From the NCBI GenBank assembly GCA_907163375.1, contig CAJQUW010008929.1, positions 1-64,000 on the forward strand: 64,000 bases of DNA, read 5' to 3'. Both the position numbers and the translations under genes were made by a program. Numbering within the stretch: the stretch's first letter is position 1; every line of letters starts with the position of its first letter. Positions 38,989-51,046 of this stretch are shown in pieces. The notes under the pieces are model-generated. The model was not told the DNA's origin and did no database searches. It saw only the letters and a list, made by a program, of their open reading frames with translations. Source of the DNA: Prostheceraeus crozeri (lineage: Eukaryota; Platyhelminthes; Polycladida; Euryleptidae).

Positions 38989-39954
38989 AAGCTGATTCCA
39001 AATCTGGCCTCCGTTTACCAATCCGAGCCTTCATTCGCCTGCTGGAGCTGTATCTTGGGAAATTCTAACTCTATCGTTTTTCGTCAATCTCCCAAAATCT
39101 TAAATGGCGTCTCACATCTAAACGAAGACAGATAGGAACAAGCCGATTCTTTCAGTGAATTTGTCTCACTCTTAGCTTTCAAACGAGCTATGGCACGACT
39201 AAATCCGTCCACTGGAAGCCAAAATCGAAGCGAGCTGTCCAGAGGGGGGGGGACGTCAGCGAAACTTTTTCTCTCCGATTGACTTGAAACTCACCATACA
39301 GATAGAGAATTTCACGCTGATTCCAAATCTGAAATCCGTTTTCCCATCCGATGCTTCGTTTTGAAGCTAGAGCCCAAAACGTCCCAAATTCTAACTCTGT
39401 CGTTTTTCGCCAATGTCCCAAAATCTTAAATGGCGTCTCACATCTAAACGAAGACAGATAGGAACAAGCCGATTCTTTCACTGAATTTGTCTCACTCTTA
39501 GCTTTCAAACGAGCTATCGCACGACAAAATCCGTCCACTGGAAGCCAAAATCGAAGCGAGCTGTCCAGAGGGGGGGGGGAGGTCAGCAAAATTTTTTCTC
39601 GCCGATTGCCTTGAAACTCACCATACCGATGCAGAATTTCACGCTGAATCCGAATCTGGCCTCCGTTTTCTCATCCGACCACTCCTTCCACTCGAAACAG
39701 CCCATTTTACAACCCAACATTCAGCACGAAAAACATCACACACTATAGCCTCAAGACTAATCCTGGCGGTCGCCCAAGTCCACCACGACACTCAGACCCG
39801 AAGCACCACGGCGGCCGACCACGACACTCTGCCGTTCCAGAGGGGGGAGGGGGAGGGGGGGAGGGGAGGGGGGACGTCAGCGATGGCGGCCATCTTGCGC
39901 TATCTGGTATTTGTCACTTCCTTACTACTATCCGAACACTACTGTATTTTTTAC
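38989..39954 (-). repeat. Right terminal inverted repeat of element B
   Basis: Inverted copy of 17,296-18,830, ending CGAACACTACTG. It lacks the extra GGATTTAGTAAC-type repeats near the tip and has fewer 327-bp units and a shorter G-rich tract (39,839-39,880). No gene. Confidence 0.9.
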
Positions 39955-40476
39955 CTACATGCAGAATTTTATGCAAATCTGATAAGTATTTTTTGAATTA
40001 GAGACGATGACAAGCGTGGAGTGTAGCGATGTCAGCAGCTTGATCTGACTTTGCCTGACCTCATCGTCTGAGCAGATAGCACTAGGTCAACAAAGTCATG
40101 TCGCGACAACGTTACAGTAAAAGTGATAATGACCCAGACCAAATCCTTTCCATTGGTGTGCTTAACTTAAGAAATGTGTGGTGGGGTTGTGGTCGTGGGA
40201 AGATTTTAAATAGTGATGGATGAGACGGAGACGGAAAGAGAGCAATGCACACACAAGTAATAGTAATGCGTCGAACAGACAAGATCAGATCAAGCTGCTG
40301 ACATCGCTACACTTCACGTTATCGTCGCTAATTCAAAAAGTACTTGTCGGATTTGCATATTTTTTGTATATGGGTAGAAAATACTCAAGTACGTGTATCT
40401 GAAGTTTTGCGATGGTTGATTCATTTTTACGGATTTTAGATATTTGATAACGTGGGGTTAACAACCCATATGTACG

Positions 40477-40784
40477 CGAATTCATCAAATTCGCTTGATA
40501 ATTGATATTATCAATACTAAATGTATGGGCTGTTACTTTTCTATTTACTGGAAAAATTTCTGTCGGTTTTTCTTATCCCGATGTTTCAATCATGGTTTCA
40601 ATACTCGACTGCGCTAACCACTTTTGATGCAAACGCGGTATAATAATGTTCGAATGACGATTTAAAGCGGGAAAGCACGGTCATGTGTACAGTGCTGCTA
40701 AGTAGCTAAACTGCATTTAATTTTGTTACGGGTGCACACAGCTCAAAATTGTTGGCGAAATTCATGGCTTGGCTCGATACAGAC
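40477..40784. other. Host sequence without gene
   Basis: Nothing supported between the right MITE end and the hAT element. Confidence 0.4.
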
Positions 40785-41924
40785 TAGGGTTTACAATCCC
40801 GGGATCTCGGATCCCGGGATCCCGGGATCTCGACCCTATTTCCGAGATTAAAAATCCCGGGATTACGTTTTCGAGATCTCGAGATATTTCGAGATATTTG
40901 AAAGATTGGCCCTGAGTTCCTTCTAAGTGACATAGTTAAGAGAGTCAAAGGCTTTTTTGAAAATGCATCTAAATTTTTTATGTTCCAAGTTTGATAAATT
41001 GCCAATGTGCTGTATTTGCCGAGCCAGCTGGTTAAGCCTCGTTCACACGATGACACTAGTGTCGTGACATTAGTGCCGCGGAGCAGCGCGAAATCTGGGC
41101 TAAATCAATGCCGTGACACAAACCGTTCAGACGCTTAATAAACAGTGTTGTGACACTGCTACTAGTATTGCTTCTGTAAACTGAAAATACTTCGTAAATT
41201 AATAGCTGAAAGACAAATCACAACGATTTAAAATAGCGACTAAAGGCCCGTTCAAGGCTCGTTCAGACAGAGCTAGGTTTGCGGTTTGCGGTCTTTGAGG
41301 GAAAAACCGTCGAAGAAACCGTCATTCAACCCAGTGAGTCTCCCGAATTCGCTCTATTGACAGGTCACCGGACTGCTACTGCAGCTGCGCTGTGTTGGTT
41401 TTCACACATCGACAACGAATTGTGTCTCGGTGATTAATTGGCGGTGAAAGACAATTTGAAAAAAATCATTGGTTATCGACAAAATGACATTGCAGTTGTA
41501 TTCATCTTTGTTGTGACGAAGACAACGTTTCGTTCATCAAAATCGACCCAGTGGTTCAGAAGTTATGTCAAAAAATGCATTTGTTCTCTAAGTGAATGTA
41601 CAACTGATAAATGAGTACCGTTGACAGGAAGTCTTCGAAACACAAAATTGGCGATAGCTCAGCTAATATTACATCAAATTTAACAAAATAGACTTCATTT
41701 TACTTGTTATTTCATGATTGTGAAGATGGTGTTTGTTTAGTTCACGTTGAAAGATATACATTTTACAAGCACGTATCGTCTTTTGAAATATTTCTTGAAG
41801 CTTAATGATTAAAAACATATACAGCATATATAAATCTCGATCGAGATCCCGGGATCCCGGGATTGCGATTAGCCAGTCTCGAAAATCCCGGGATTGAGAA
41901 AACGGCTCGAGATTGTAAACCCTA
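40785..41924. mobile_element. Non-autonomous hAT-type element
   Basis: Ends TAGGGTTTACAATCCCGGGAT (40,785) and its inverted form ending GTAAACCCTA (41,924). A perfect 8-bp duplication ATACAGAC flanks it (40,777-40,784 and 41,925-41,932), typical of hAT elements. Both ends carry extra short repeats of ATCCCGGGATC and CTCGAGAT. The interior has no transposase. Confidence 0.88.
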
Positions 41925-41932
41925 ATACAGAC

Positions 41933-44900
41933 GCCCAAGTCATGGCAATTTCTCTGCATGAATTTCGACACCGCTGGCACGCACATCACGCATCTGGTAA
42001 CAGACGCACGCCGGTAACACACACTGATAAGTGTAACAATATGTTAGTAACTCGTTGCAAGCATCAAGGGAACCGGTATGCATCAGTTACAACACACACA
42101 CGCGCGTGCGTTCATGCGCAGGTTTGGAAAGTCTTATTCATCGAATGGCTTCTCATTGCAGTAAACCGAGACAATAAGCCTCCTTTAACAGATGTGGATC
42201 AGCCACTTAACAGATGTGGATCAGCCACTTATCTCATCGTACGATTATTGCGGAAATATACAACAGAGCGAGGTGATATGAGGTGCGCTTACAGCAAATG
42301 AGGGACTTTGTTATTTATGGAATTGCATGCCTTTTACAACAACGGTACTTTGCTGTTTTTTTTTATTCTTGATCAAAACCAATCTGGCGTCAATGAGGAA
42401 TCTTTTTGAGTGTTCGACAAGTGTTTCGGTGTCTCAACTGATAGAACGATTTTCAAGTGCAGCCATTTGAGTATGCAATATGATCTACACTACATCATTG
42501 TTGCAAACATTTGAACACTAAATGGATCAATTCATGGCGAGGGTATAAGTGTGTACTGTCCTCACGTAACTGGCCTGGATAACATGTAAAAAATGAATGA
42601 TGTCCTCAAAGCTAATAAGAAAACAATGGTGTAAATTTCACTAATCAAGATTTGTCGTGTGGTCGAGCGCGGACTAATAATTTCAATTATTGCGTCCACT
42701 TTCAAATTGTTGCACGCTATCGCAATTGAATAAATACTTCAAAGTACTACATACAATCAAATTTTACTCCTTAATGCTCGTTTTGATGATTTCACAACAT
42801 CTCTTAAAGTTCAATATTTAGATCTACTGATAAATTAGTTAGTAGCCACTAATCGTCGGTAAAACAAACCGATAGAAAAAGTCTTTTGTTAAACTGAAAT
42901 TTTATCATTAAATTGCGTGGTGCCATCAGTCTCTATTGTAAAAGGCCTTTCTGTCCGCTCTAGTTCCCTATATATTAAACCTCTTTGGTGTATACACATT
43001 GGTGATTTAATAAATGCGGAGTTACCACTCTACCTAATATATTTACTCTATGCATATCTGTTAAATTAACAGTCAAATATAATGCGCTGACACATCGTCC
43101 TGCATAAAATCAGTGACTACAATTATTATGCTATTCGACAAAAAAGTTCTATTCGCTCAATTGTCGCAATCACAGACATCGGTCGCAATGCTCTTTTTCA
43201 TATAGCATGGACACAGACATCGAACACCAAGCAAGTATGAATATGCTTACTCAATGCTCTTTTTGCCACGATAAAAAACGGCCGAAACTGACTCCACAGC
43301 TGGTGCCTCATTGTCCATATCTTTGATCCAGTTCCTTCAAAGAATGAAAAGAAAAGTTAAACTCATAGTGGAGTTAAAACAGACAATTACTCTTTTATCA
43401 AAATTTGCCTTAAAATTTCTCAAAATATTTCTGTCACACTCAACTAAACATCTTAGTGCAAACCATAACGCACTTAATTGCAATGATGCAGCATTAACAT
43501 TTCTCGTGTATATTCAATGCTTATCTACTCTACGAAAACGGAGAAAGCATTTGCTTATTCTCTTGCTTATTTATAGCTGTACTTTTTATAAAGAAATTGT
43601 GTTTCGTTTCATTCTCTTCCCAAGGACTTACTTTTAGAAATGATTTTCTATTGTTTTCGAAACAAATTTATCTGATTTTATTAGTGAGGTTTTGAAAAAT
43701 TGAGCGATATCTATCAACTAGCGTGACAAAAAACGCATTTCAAATTCTTTCTTTTCCAACTTGAGCCCTGCACCTAGACCTTCGCATCCAGCAGTGGTGG
43801 AAAACTAGATTGTGATATCGGGATACCAAATGAAGAAGACAGTAGTTTGTTTGAAACGCTTTGAGGACTGTTCCACTACCTTGTGTGGTCGAATGTTCAA
43901 GCCATAGAGTAGTAACACTCTGTGACAAACATCGCTAGCCAACTAGCTCAGACAAAAAAACTCTTCAAGTAAACCATCTACAGATCAATTTCACACAACG
44001 TATTTGTATTTATGAGAGAAAGATGTGGTTACTGACCATGAGTTGTGAGTGATAATCGATTATCTGATTACACTGTTTCGTAAAATCGGCCGTAGTTGAT
44101 TGCAGCACACGCATTGATTGGTACAAACAGAGACTGAGGTCAGACCAAATCAAATAGAGCTCTGCTGACCCATACGGAGTTATTTCATAGATCAATGATC
44201 TATTATTCTGAGTTCAAAGCCATGCGTCGAACGATAAGGATGCTCGGAGAATTCGCCACTGATATGAACTGTTTCTAGAATAATGAAAATAAAAAACATG
44301 CATTGATAAAAAACACTGTTTTTTAACATAAAAAGCACTGCTTTTTAATAAAAAAGAGTAAATAAACATAAATGCTGCTTTAAATAACAAGTTTTTTAAA
44401 GAACCCTGCCATGCAAGTTTTCAAGGAAAAGTTCAGATCTTATTGAGAGCTTCAAGGCTGAGATGTCATCCCCTAAATTCAATTTTCAGTGGCATGATTT
44501 TATGATTCACAAGGCGTCATTCCTTGAATCTGAATCATAGGGTAAGTACATTAATACTTACAACTACATACTTACTCTATAATCTGAATATTGATGTGGA
44601 CTCATTTACATCTTTTAAAGTTCATTGTGATCAGCTTCTTTGATTACGATGTATTGCTCTTTCAGTGACAGTTTGTGATCACGCTGAAGAAAATAATCCT
44701 ATTGTAGCAAAGCTGATGAGCTTTTAATGGTAGTCCATCGAGTTGCTGATTTAACAAACTTTCCTCTCCAAATGGTCATGACATAGAGAATTTGTATACA
44801 ACTTTTCTTTTTTCTTCTTTATTGCTGTCATAATCTGTCAATTTCCTGCACTTTTCTACAGAAGTGCAAAAATTTGCATATCACACATGTGGTGCTGGGT

Positions 44901-45877
44901 CTGAACTCAAGATCACTTCATGCAATCGAAACTGTACATACATTTGGGTTTGTGTCGAAGTTGAAGTACTCCACTCCGGTGCTCTAGGAGTTTGCACACA
45001 ATCCCTGACTCTAAAAGAACTACGCAGCGTCAGACTTTCAAAGTGGCAATGTACATTTTTGGGATCTGCGCTCGGAGATATTCTTAGTGAAATTGTTATG
45101 TCATGAGGTTATTTTATTGCACTCTTTAACTTACTTACTTCATCAATAGACACCCTGGAATATACATGGATCTAAAATACTTCCATACTTGGAATTTTCG
45201 CATCCGATGATTTAGTAAGTAGGTTATTCGAATTAATTAATCTTTTACACATAGACATCGGATCACATTATTCCTAATACTATAATCCGATGTCTATGCA
45301 TGCAATAGTTGTGGATTCTTGCCGTAATGCGGTATCTTGTATTTTTCTTGAAAATGCTTTCATGCTTAAAAAATAAGGAGAATGATTATAGATGAGAAAT
45401 GTGATGATAGATTATAAGAAAATATATAATGAGAAATGATTATAGCTCTGTACATTTACAAGGTGTATGTACACCTTGTGGCTGTCAGCTACTGGGAGGC
45501 ACCATGGTTTTGGTGCATTTGGGATGACAACACCTATCCATGGCGCACTCTTCCTTTCAATGCAAATGCAATGCATTGCTATTTCTGAGTGTCGGACTTC
45601 TAAGGTGGGAGCCAAGAAAACCGGCGTAAAACTTTTCGAAGTATAGTCTACTGGAGTACGATTAATTCATTCAACGGTTGCTCAATTTCTACTGATGGCA
45701 ATTACATTTCATGTCCGATCTAGTCCTCTGTTATTATCGAGTGACGGATTTCTATGGTAAAAAGAATGTAAAAAAGCATTGGAGTTATTTGATTTAATTC
45801 ACGTCATTATTAAGGAAAAAGTTACTTGCATTTGGAAGCAAGTAATATAATATGCTGTTACTCTTTTATTTTAACTG
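41933..45877. other. Host DNA without recognised gene
   Basis: No gene could be supported. Small features: a 22-bp direct duplication at 42,185-42,231 (AACAGATGTGGATCAGCCAC); two short palindromes around CACTG at about 44,303-44,360; a 14-bp inverted repeat CATAGACATCGGAT/ATCCGATGTCTATG with a 21-base loop at 45,250-45,298; and AAGGTGTA-TG-TACACCTT near 45,459. Confidence 0.5.
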
Positions 45878-46690
45878 ATGACAATTGAAAGAATGAATTC
45901 TGAAAACCTCGTGATGGAAATAACCTCCCTTAGACGCCTTTATAATTCTATTAAGGAAGAGCGTGAAGCAATAGTTGAGGATGAAGTGTGTATCGGAGGA
46001 TTGGTCTTAATGCTGTCAAATACATCTGAAGAGATAGTTTGTCTAACGTTTGACATTTTGCTTGAAATATCTCGTGACGCGGATGGCAAGCGAATTTTGC
46101 GAAATTGGCTTGGACTTAATGATCAAGTCCTACGGATTTTGGAGGAAAAAGACGTATCACAAAAGACATATCATGTAGGATTAAAACTCTACCGCACGCT
46201 ATACTGTGAAACGGATACGTTTGATGCAAAAACTGGATTTCACAAAATTGTTTCAGACAATTCTTGTGATTTAACTAAAAATGCCAAAACCTTGGTTTTT
46301 CAAGTTAGTGCAGTAAATGATCGTCATGATTGTGAAAAGATTCAGCGCAGCTTACTTGGATTAAAAGGATTGGTTAGCATCACCTTCGATTTGAGGAAGA
46401 AGCGTGTTGTAGTGCGGTGCAAGCGTCACATAGATGGTGCGACGATTGCTAATAGAATAGCTTCATGCGAAAATATGCATGCTAAACAAGTCATAAGAGG
46501 GAAGTGTGGAAATGAAGAACTTATTTCCTACATGACATCTGATAACAGTAATTGTGTTCCAGAGTATCTGCCTGAATCAGACATTTTTAGGCATGTTGAT
46601 GATCCTGCTCCGACATTTGTGCGAAAATGTGACACAGATTCAATTTGGAACAAAGTCTCCACTTTTTTCAATCATTCCTTCTTCTGGTAA
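45878..46690 (+). CDS. ARMC1: ARMC1-like armadillo-repeat protein (host gene)
   Basis: A 270-aa intact frame with the whole layout of ARMC1: an N-terminal armadillo-like helical part (GLVLMLSNTSEEIVCLTFDILLEIS), a heavy-metal-associated-like fold in the middle (KTLVFQV...LLGLKGLVSITFDL...VVVRCK), a PEYLPES site and the typical C-terminus FFNHSFFW, equivalent to FLSRSFYW of vertebrate ARMC1. Known: ARMC1 links to the mitochondrial MIB/MICOS complex and mitochondrial transport. The gene has no intron, so it may be a retrocopy or a single-exon gene; no poly(A) tail is visible. No viral feature is linked to it. Confidence 0.82.
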   Translation: MTIERMNSENLVMEITSLRRLYNSIKEEREAIVEDEVCIGGLVLMLSNTSEEIVCLTFDILLEISRDADGKRILRNWLGLNDQVLRILEEKDVSQKTYHVGLKLYRTLYCETDTFDAKTGFHKIVSDNSCDLTKNAKTLVFQVSAVNDRHDCEKIQRSLLGLKGLVSITFDLRKKRVVVRCKRHIDGATIANRIASCENMHAKQVIRGKCGNEELISYMTSDNSNCVPEYLPESDIFRHVDDPAPTFVRKCDTDSIWNKVSTFFNHSFFW

Positions 46691-48404
46691 TGGCTTGTGA
46701 TGGCACTTTGAATGCATTTATATTCTTTTTAATTCTGTTTCTATAGCTTTTTACAAGAAAAATAGATCCCTTATTAGAAAATGCGGTTTTTTTCAATGCT
46801 ATGGAACAATCTTTCGAAGCTGAACCTACACAAAATGGCCAGTAGGTACTTTAAAGCAGGGATGCGTGCTCCGACTCCGACTTCTGGGGTTGATAGGACT
46901 CCGACTCCGGGTGGCAAGTATACAAAGTGGTCTAAAAGTTTGTATATACCATGTTGAACGAAATATCTACATTTCTAATTTGATCTGGGTCAACCTGAAC
47001 AGTTTGACATCTAGTTGAGTCATCTAACAGTTCATGGACTATCGATGCTCAGTCAGACACTTTTGATTAGATGTCAATGTTAAGAACCATTGATTTGATC
47101 GAAAGATATATCCAAGCTTATAAATGCAATGTATTACCAAAGTCAATTCAAATTTTTTATTGTCACGTAATGTCTCGGAAGCTGTCATCCGACGAAAGAA
47201 AATTTATTTTGATCAGTTATTGTAAACATGAAAGCGCAAGTAAGGTGATCGAAGAATGGAAGAAGGCCTTTCCAACACCACCTCCAACTAGTGTTACCAT
47301 CAGGGCTGTGGAGCCGATGCGTTATCTCATCGGCTCCGGCTCCACGACACTGATGTGAAAGGCTCCGGCTCGGCTCCGGCTCCGACTTCAAATTCAGGTT
47401 CTATCTATGCTGGTTATCCTGGATCCGTTGAACGGGTTTTTTGGATAACGGTGTGGCCTTGAGAGGCTTGCTACAATCATCAAATTAGTTTTCATTAACA
47501 AGCAACGACTTAAGTTAATAATAAAAATGATAATAGCCTAATATAATGACAAATAACATACTTGTCATATATTTTCGCATGAATTGACTATCTCTGAAAG
47601 ATAAAATAAAGTTATAGCCAGGATTGGTTAAATTAGATAAGATCTCCCGCACTCGCTAAATATAAATTGGCCTAGCCTGCAACCAGTCTACTACGAAGAC
47701 CACATGAGTGATGATGATATACCTAATTAGCCGTCACAGGGGCCGAATAGTAGCATAAGCTATTAACAAAGCTTGAACATGAAACTGGATAGTGTATGCC
47801 TCTAAATAGCTTATGGGGCCTGTATCTACTCGAACATGGAAAGGGTATAGGCTATATAGCCAAATATACCGTATCAATAAAGATATCAATTGCTTTATTG
47901 AATATTAAAGTGCATATAGGCTATCTTAGGTTGTTATTGCCTTTATCCAATAGTCTGTTGGTCCATGAATAATATGATCGGTGGGTAGCCCACGACTCAT
48001 CATCTGTAGAAATTGTAATTTAGATAGTCTCATTGCAGTGTAGGCTAGAAATGTACAATTGAAAATTATACTTAAAAAAATTAAAAATATCTAATTCAGA
48101 ACGAGTTTTGTAATTCTATGCAGCATACTTAATAAGTTAAGGCTTAACTTACATTATGTTAATTTCGTATTTTTCATTATGGCGTAAAGTTGCACTATAT
48201 AATTCATCAATGATGCATGTATATTATTATATTCGATTTATGTATAACATATTACCACTATTCCTGTGATGATGGTTAGGCTGATGAAGTGAAAACAAGA
48301 AACATAGAATACGAATCAACTATTTATAATCAAAATTCAAAGTCTTAAAATCTAAATCTTGCTGATAGGGCTTATACATGTATGTCATTCAACAGTACTA
48401 CTTA

Positions 48405-48740
48405 CTATTCATTGGTTCTAATGAACAACAGTGCATCGATGAGATCTAGCTTCATGCAGCTCCTGTTTGATGGCTGCAAAAGATTAAAGGAACTAAAAAG
48501 TCTTTCGACGGACACCTGTGATATCGGCATTGCAGATACAATTTTTCTAGCCTGTACCAATTCATCGCATAATTCATATTGCTTGTCTTCGCTGTCCAAT
48601 AACTTCCAGAGGTCTCCTTTTCGTCGACCACTGTTTCTCAGTGCTTCAATATTTTTCTCCAAGGCTGATGAAACTGAACTTGGAGTATCACACAGCATGT
48701 TGCAGGGTGCAATGCATAATAAAAATTTGACAGCGATCAC
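48405..48740 (-). pseudogene. hAT transposase C-terminal fragment
   Basis: A 111-aa frame that ends in the hAT dimerisation domain (hATC): ISQVSVERLFSSFNLLQPSNR followed by LDLIDALLFIRTN. The upstream catalytic part is not found as an open frame, so the element is defective. Confidence 0.82.
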
Positions 48741-48978
48741 CGAGCAGAAATCCCACTAATTTGCTAGCATTCGAATGCGCGTGCGGTTTAATGTCATAGA
48801 CAATAGAAAAGGGAGGTCAAAAGGCGCCTTTTATGGAGAGCGTCTCAGTCTTTTTTTATTGTTTGCATATACGTCAATATGATATCAGTATAAAGTGTTG
48901 ACAGACGGAAAAAATAATAATGAAAATTCTTGAAATCCACAGGTCCATGACATTTGGGGAAATATTATTACACAATAC

Positions 48979-49918
48979 GGCTCTTGTGCAGACCTCCCCC
49001 CCCCATTTTTTCTCTGGTCAAAAGATGCAGCACCATTGGATGTCCGTTTCAGCATCACCTGTTTGAGTGAAGCATTCCGTGCTGTTGTAAAAATCTACGT
49101 GGGTAATTGCGATGTCATAGTCGCAAACTTCGTCAGCAAGTCAACATTGTAATTTGCCTTCGGGTTTTTTCGCATTGAAATATACCCTTTGAATTTTGAA
49201 GTCAAAGGAAATTCATTGTGAATGAGATACCTTTAGAATAATAAGGCGCTACTAGAAGTGGCTGGCAGTGTTGCGATTCGCGCGTGTTTACACGCGCGCG
49301 CGTTTTTTTGACAATTTGCGCGTGTAAGCGTGTTTTTTTCCATTTTTATCCATTTTGCGCGTTTTTTTTAAGTTTTCGACTTCTATTTTTAATTTTTGAT
49401 AATAGAAAACTTTGGTTCTAAAATATCAAAATCAAGATATCAAAATTTCAAATTACATGCAGTTTCTAGATAAGCCACATGTATAGCCTATCAAAGATCA
49501 TTTAGGTTCATTAACATCTCACTCAATGGATAGCCTATAGGCCCACTGCTCGTATGCATCTACCACTTAAGGCACGTGTGTATTTGACTTGTCCTGAAAA
49601 ATACCAAAGCTCTTACTATCTGATCTGCAAATTTAAGCTTTGTAAAAATTCGTTTCATCAAATACTGGCGATCATAGTTGCCATTTTGGCTTATTTGTAA
49701 GGAAATACATGTGCGCGTGTTTTTCGACCTTGCGCGTTTTTTTTACCCTACGCCAAGAATCGCAACACTGGTGGCTGGGTCGCTTATTGCTATAGCCATG
49801 CGCGGACTTGTAGTCAAGTCATTCGTGTGAGTGTGAAGAGTTATCCCTCCAATCAAAATTGATCAAATTGAATAATCGATTGTTTTGAAAAATGTAGGTG
49901 GGGGACTGCACAAGAGCC
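48979..49918. mobile_element. MITE nested in the hAT element
   Basis: Ends GGCTCTTGTGCAG (48,979) and CTGCACAAGAGCC (49,918), with flanks CACAATAC (48,971-48,978) and TACAATAC (49,919-49,926), 7 of 8 identical. It carries a C-run and a G-run just inside the ends. Non-coding; probably hAT-derived. Confidence 0.82.
49266..49770. mobile_element. Innermost MITE
   Basis: Ends CAGTGTTGCGATTC (49,266) and GAATCGCAACACTG (49,770), with a perfect 8-bp duplication GTGGCTGG (49,258-49,265 and 49,771-49,778). Rich in CGCGCGTT and TTTTTT runs inside both ends. Non-coding. Confidence 0.9.
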
Positions 49919-51046
49919 TACAATACAATCTAAGGAAATTGGCATTGTCACAGATGCCAGTAGCCATACCGATAGATGGTAACCTACATAGCAACCGTAT
50001 TAGATTTAAGACATTGCGCAAGAAATGTAGCTATATTATCTTCGCTGACTGAACTGGAAATGTGTACATAAATGACTGGCTACTTGTCTCTAGGAATCTA
50101 CAATCATCTAGTTAACATGCATATAACAAGTCTTCAAATTAATGGATTTTGGAGAATACGTTGTCACTAAAAGCTATGGAAATTAGTCTTACGAAACATA
50201 TGTAATAAAAAAATATTACACATGTGTGTAAATATAATACAAAAGAAGGCGGCAACTGCAAAGAAAGATATCGTGGAGGACAGATCATTGGTGTACTTAA
50301 AAGACATATCTTTAGATTTCAAATGATTTAATTTTTTTATGATGCCAATTAATACCTTTCAAAATTCTAGATTTATATCAAAACTCAAACTATCGGATCC
50401 GGAGCCTTTGTGATAAATCGGCTCCGGCTCCGACCAAAGCCATCGGCTCCTTAAGGCTCCGGCTCCGGCTCCACAGTCCTGGTTACCATGTACAGGATTC
50501 AAGATAAATTTGCAGAAACAGGCTCAGTTCAAGACGCACGAAGATCGGGAAGACCAGTCTCAGCAACCACACTAGACAACAGGTTTCTGGTTGCTCAGGC
50601 TTGCGAAATCAGTCCGAATAAGTCCACTAGACGTGGTAGTCTGGAACTAGGGTTGTCACGAGGATTACTGATTAATATTTTAGAGGAACTAGACAAGCAC
50701 CCTTACATTCCGCGTCTTATTCACGAACTTCGGGAAGATGACTACGATGGCGGTCTTTATTTTGCAGAGATTTTCATCAGTGAGGCCAATGATAATCCTC
50801 ATATTTTGAACAGGATTATCTGGTCAGATGAATCTCAATTCAAGCTGAGTGGGCAGCTGAACAGACATAACTGTGTTTATTGGTCTTCAGAAAACCCACA
50901 CTTCACTGTCACAAAGCAGTTGAACCAACCAGGCCTAACAGTTTGGGCTGGTATTTCCTCTGCAGGAATAATTGGACCTGTATTTTTCGATCACTCTAAC
51001 TGGTGAAACGTACTTGGAAAAATTACGAAGTGTCATTGTACCCACT

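Larger units (their letters stand above)
17296..39954. mobile_element. Element B: complete Polinton/adintovirus-like provirus
   Basis: A 22.66-kb unit bounded by CAGTAGTGTTCGGAT at 17,296 and its inverted copy ending at 39,954. It encodes the hallmark set: protein-primed PolB, retroviral-type integrase, packaging ATPase, adenain-like protease, double jelly-roll capsid protein, vertex-type proteins and core protein. The MITE sequence closes up across the element with TA at both junctions (left GAGTATA, right TATTTTTT), so a TA duplication fits MITE copy 1. A 6-bp Polinton-type duplication with two mismatches (GTATAC/GTATTT) is an alternative reading. Most genes are intact, so the insertion looks recent. 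Confidence 0.88.
17194..40476. mobile_element. MITE copy 2, interrupted by element B
   Basis: The left half (GGTACTTGTAGGTTATC at 17,194 to about 17,295) and the right half (39,955-40,476, ending near CCCATATGTAC) are parts of one MITE of the family at 16,379. Between them lies element B. The direct repeat GCGAATT just outside both outer ends (about 17,187-17,193 and 40,477-40,483) fits the target duplication of the MITE itself. This dates the MITE before element B. Confidence 0.75.
47301..50481 (-). mobile_element. hAT element inserted in the mariner transposase
   Basis: Ends CAGGGCTGTGGAGCCG (47,301) and inverted CGGCTCCACAGTCCTG (50,481), flanked by a perfect 8-bp duplication GTTACCAT (47,293-47,300 and 50,482-50,489). 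Subterminal GGCTCCGGCTCC repeats are on both sides. It holds a transposase remnant and two nested MITEs. Confidence 0.92.
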
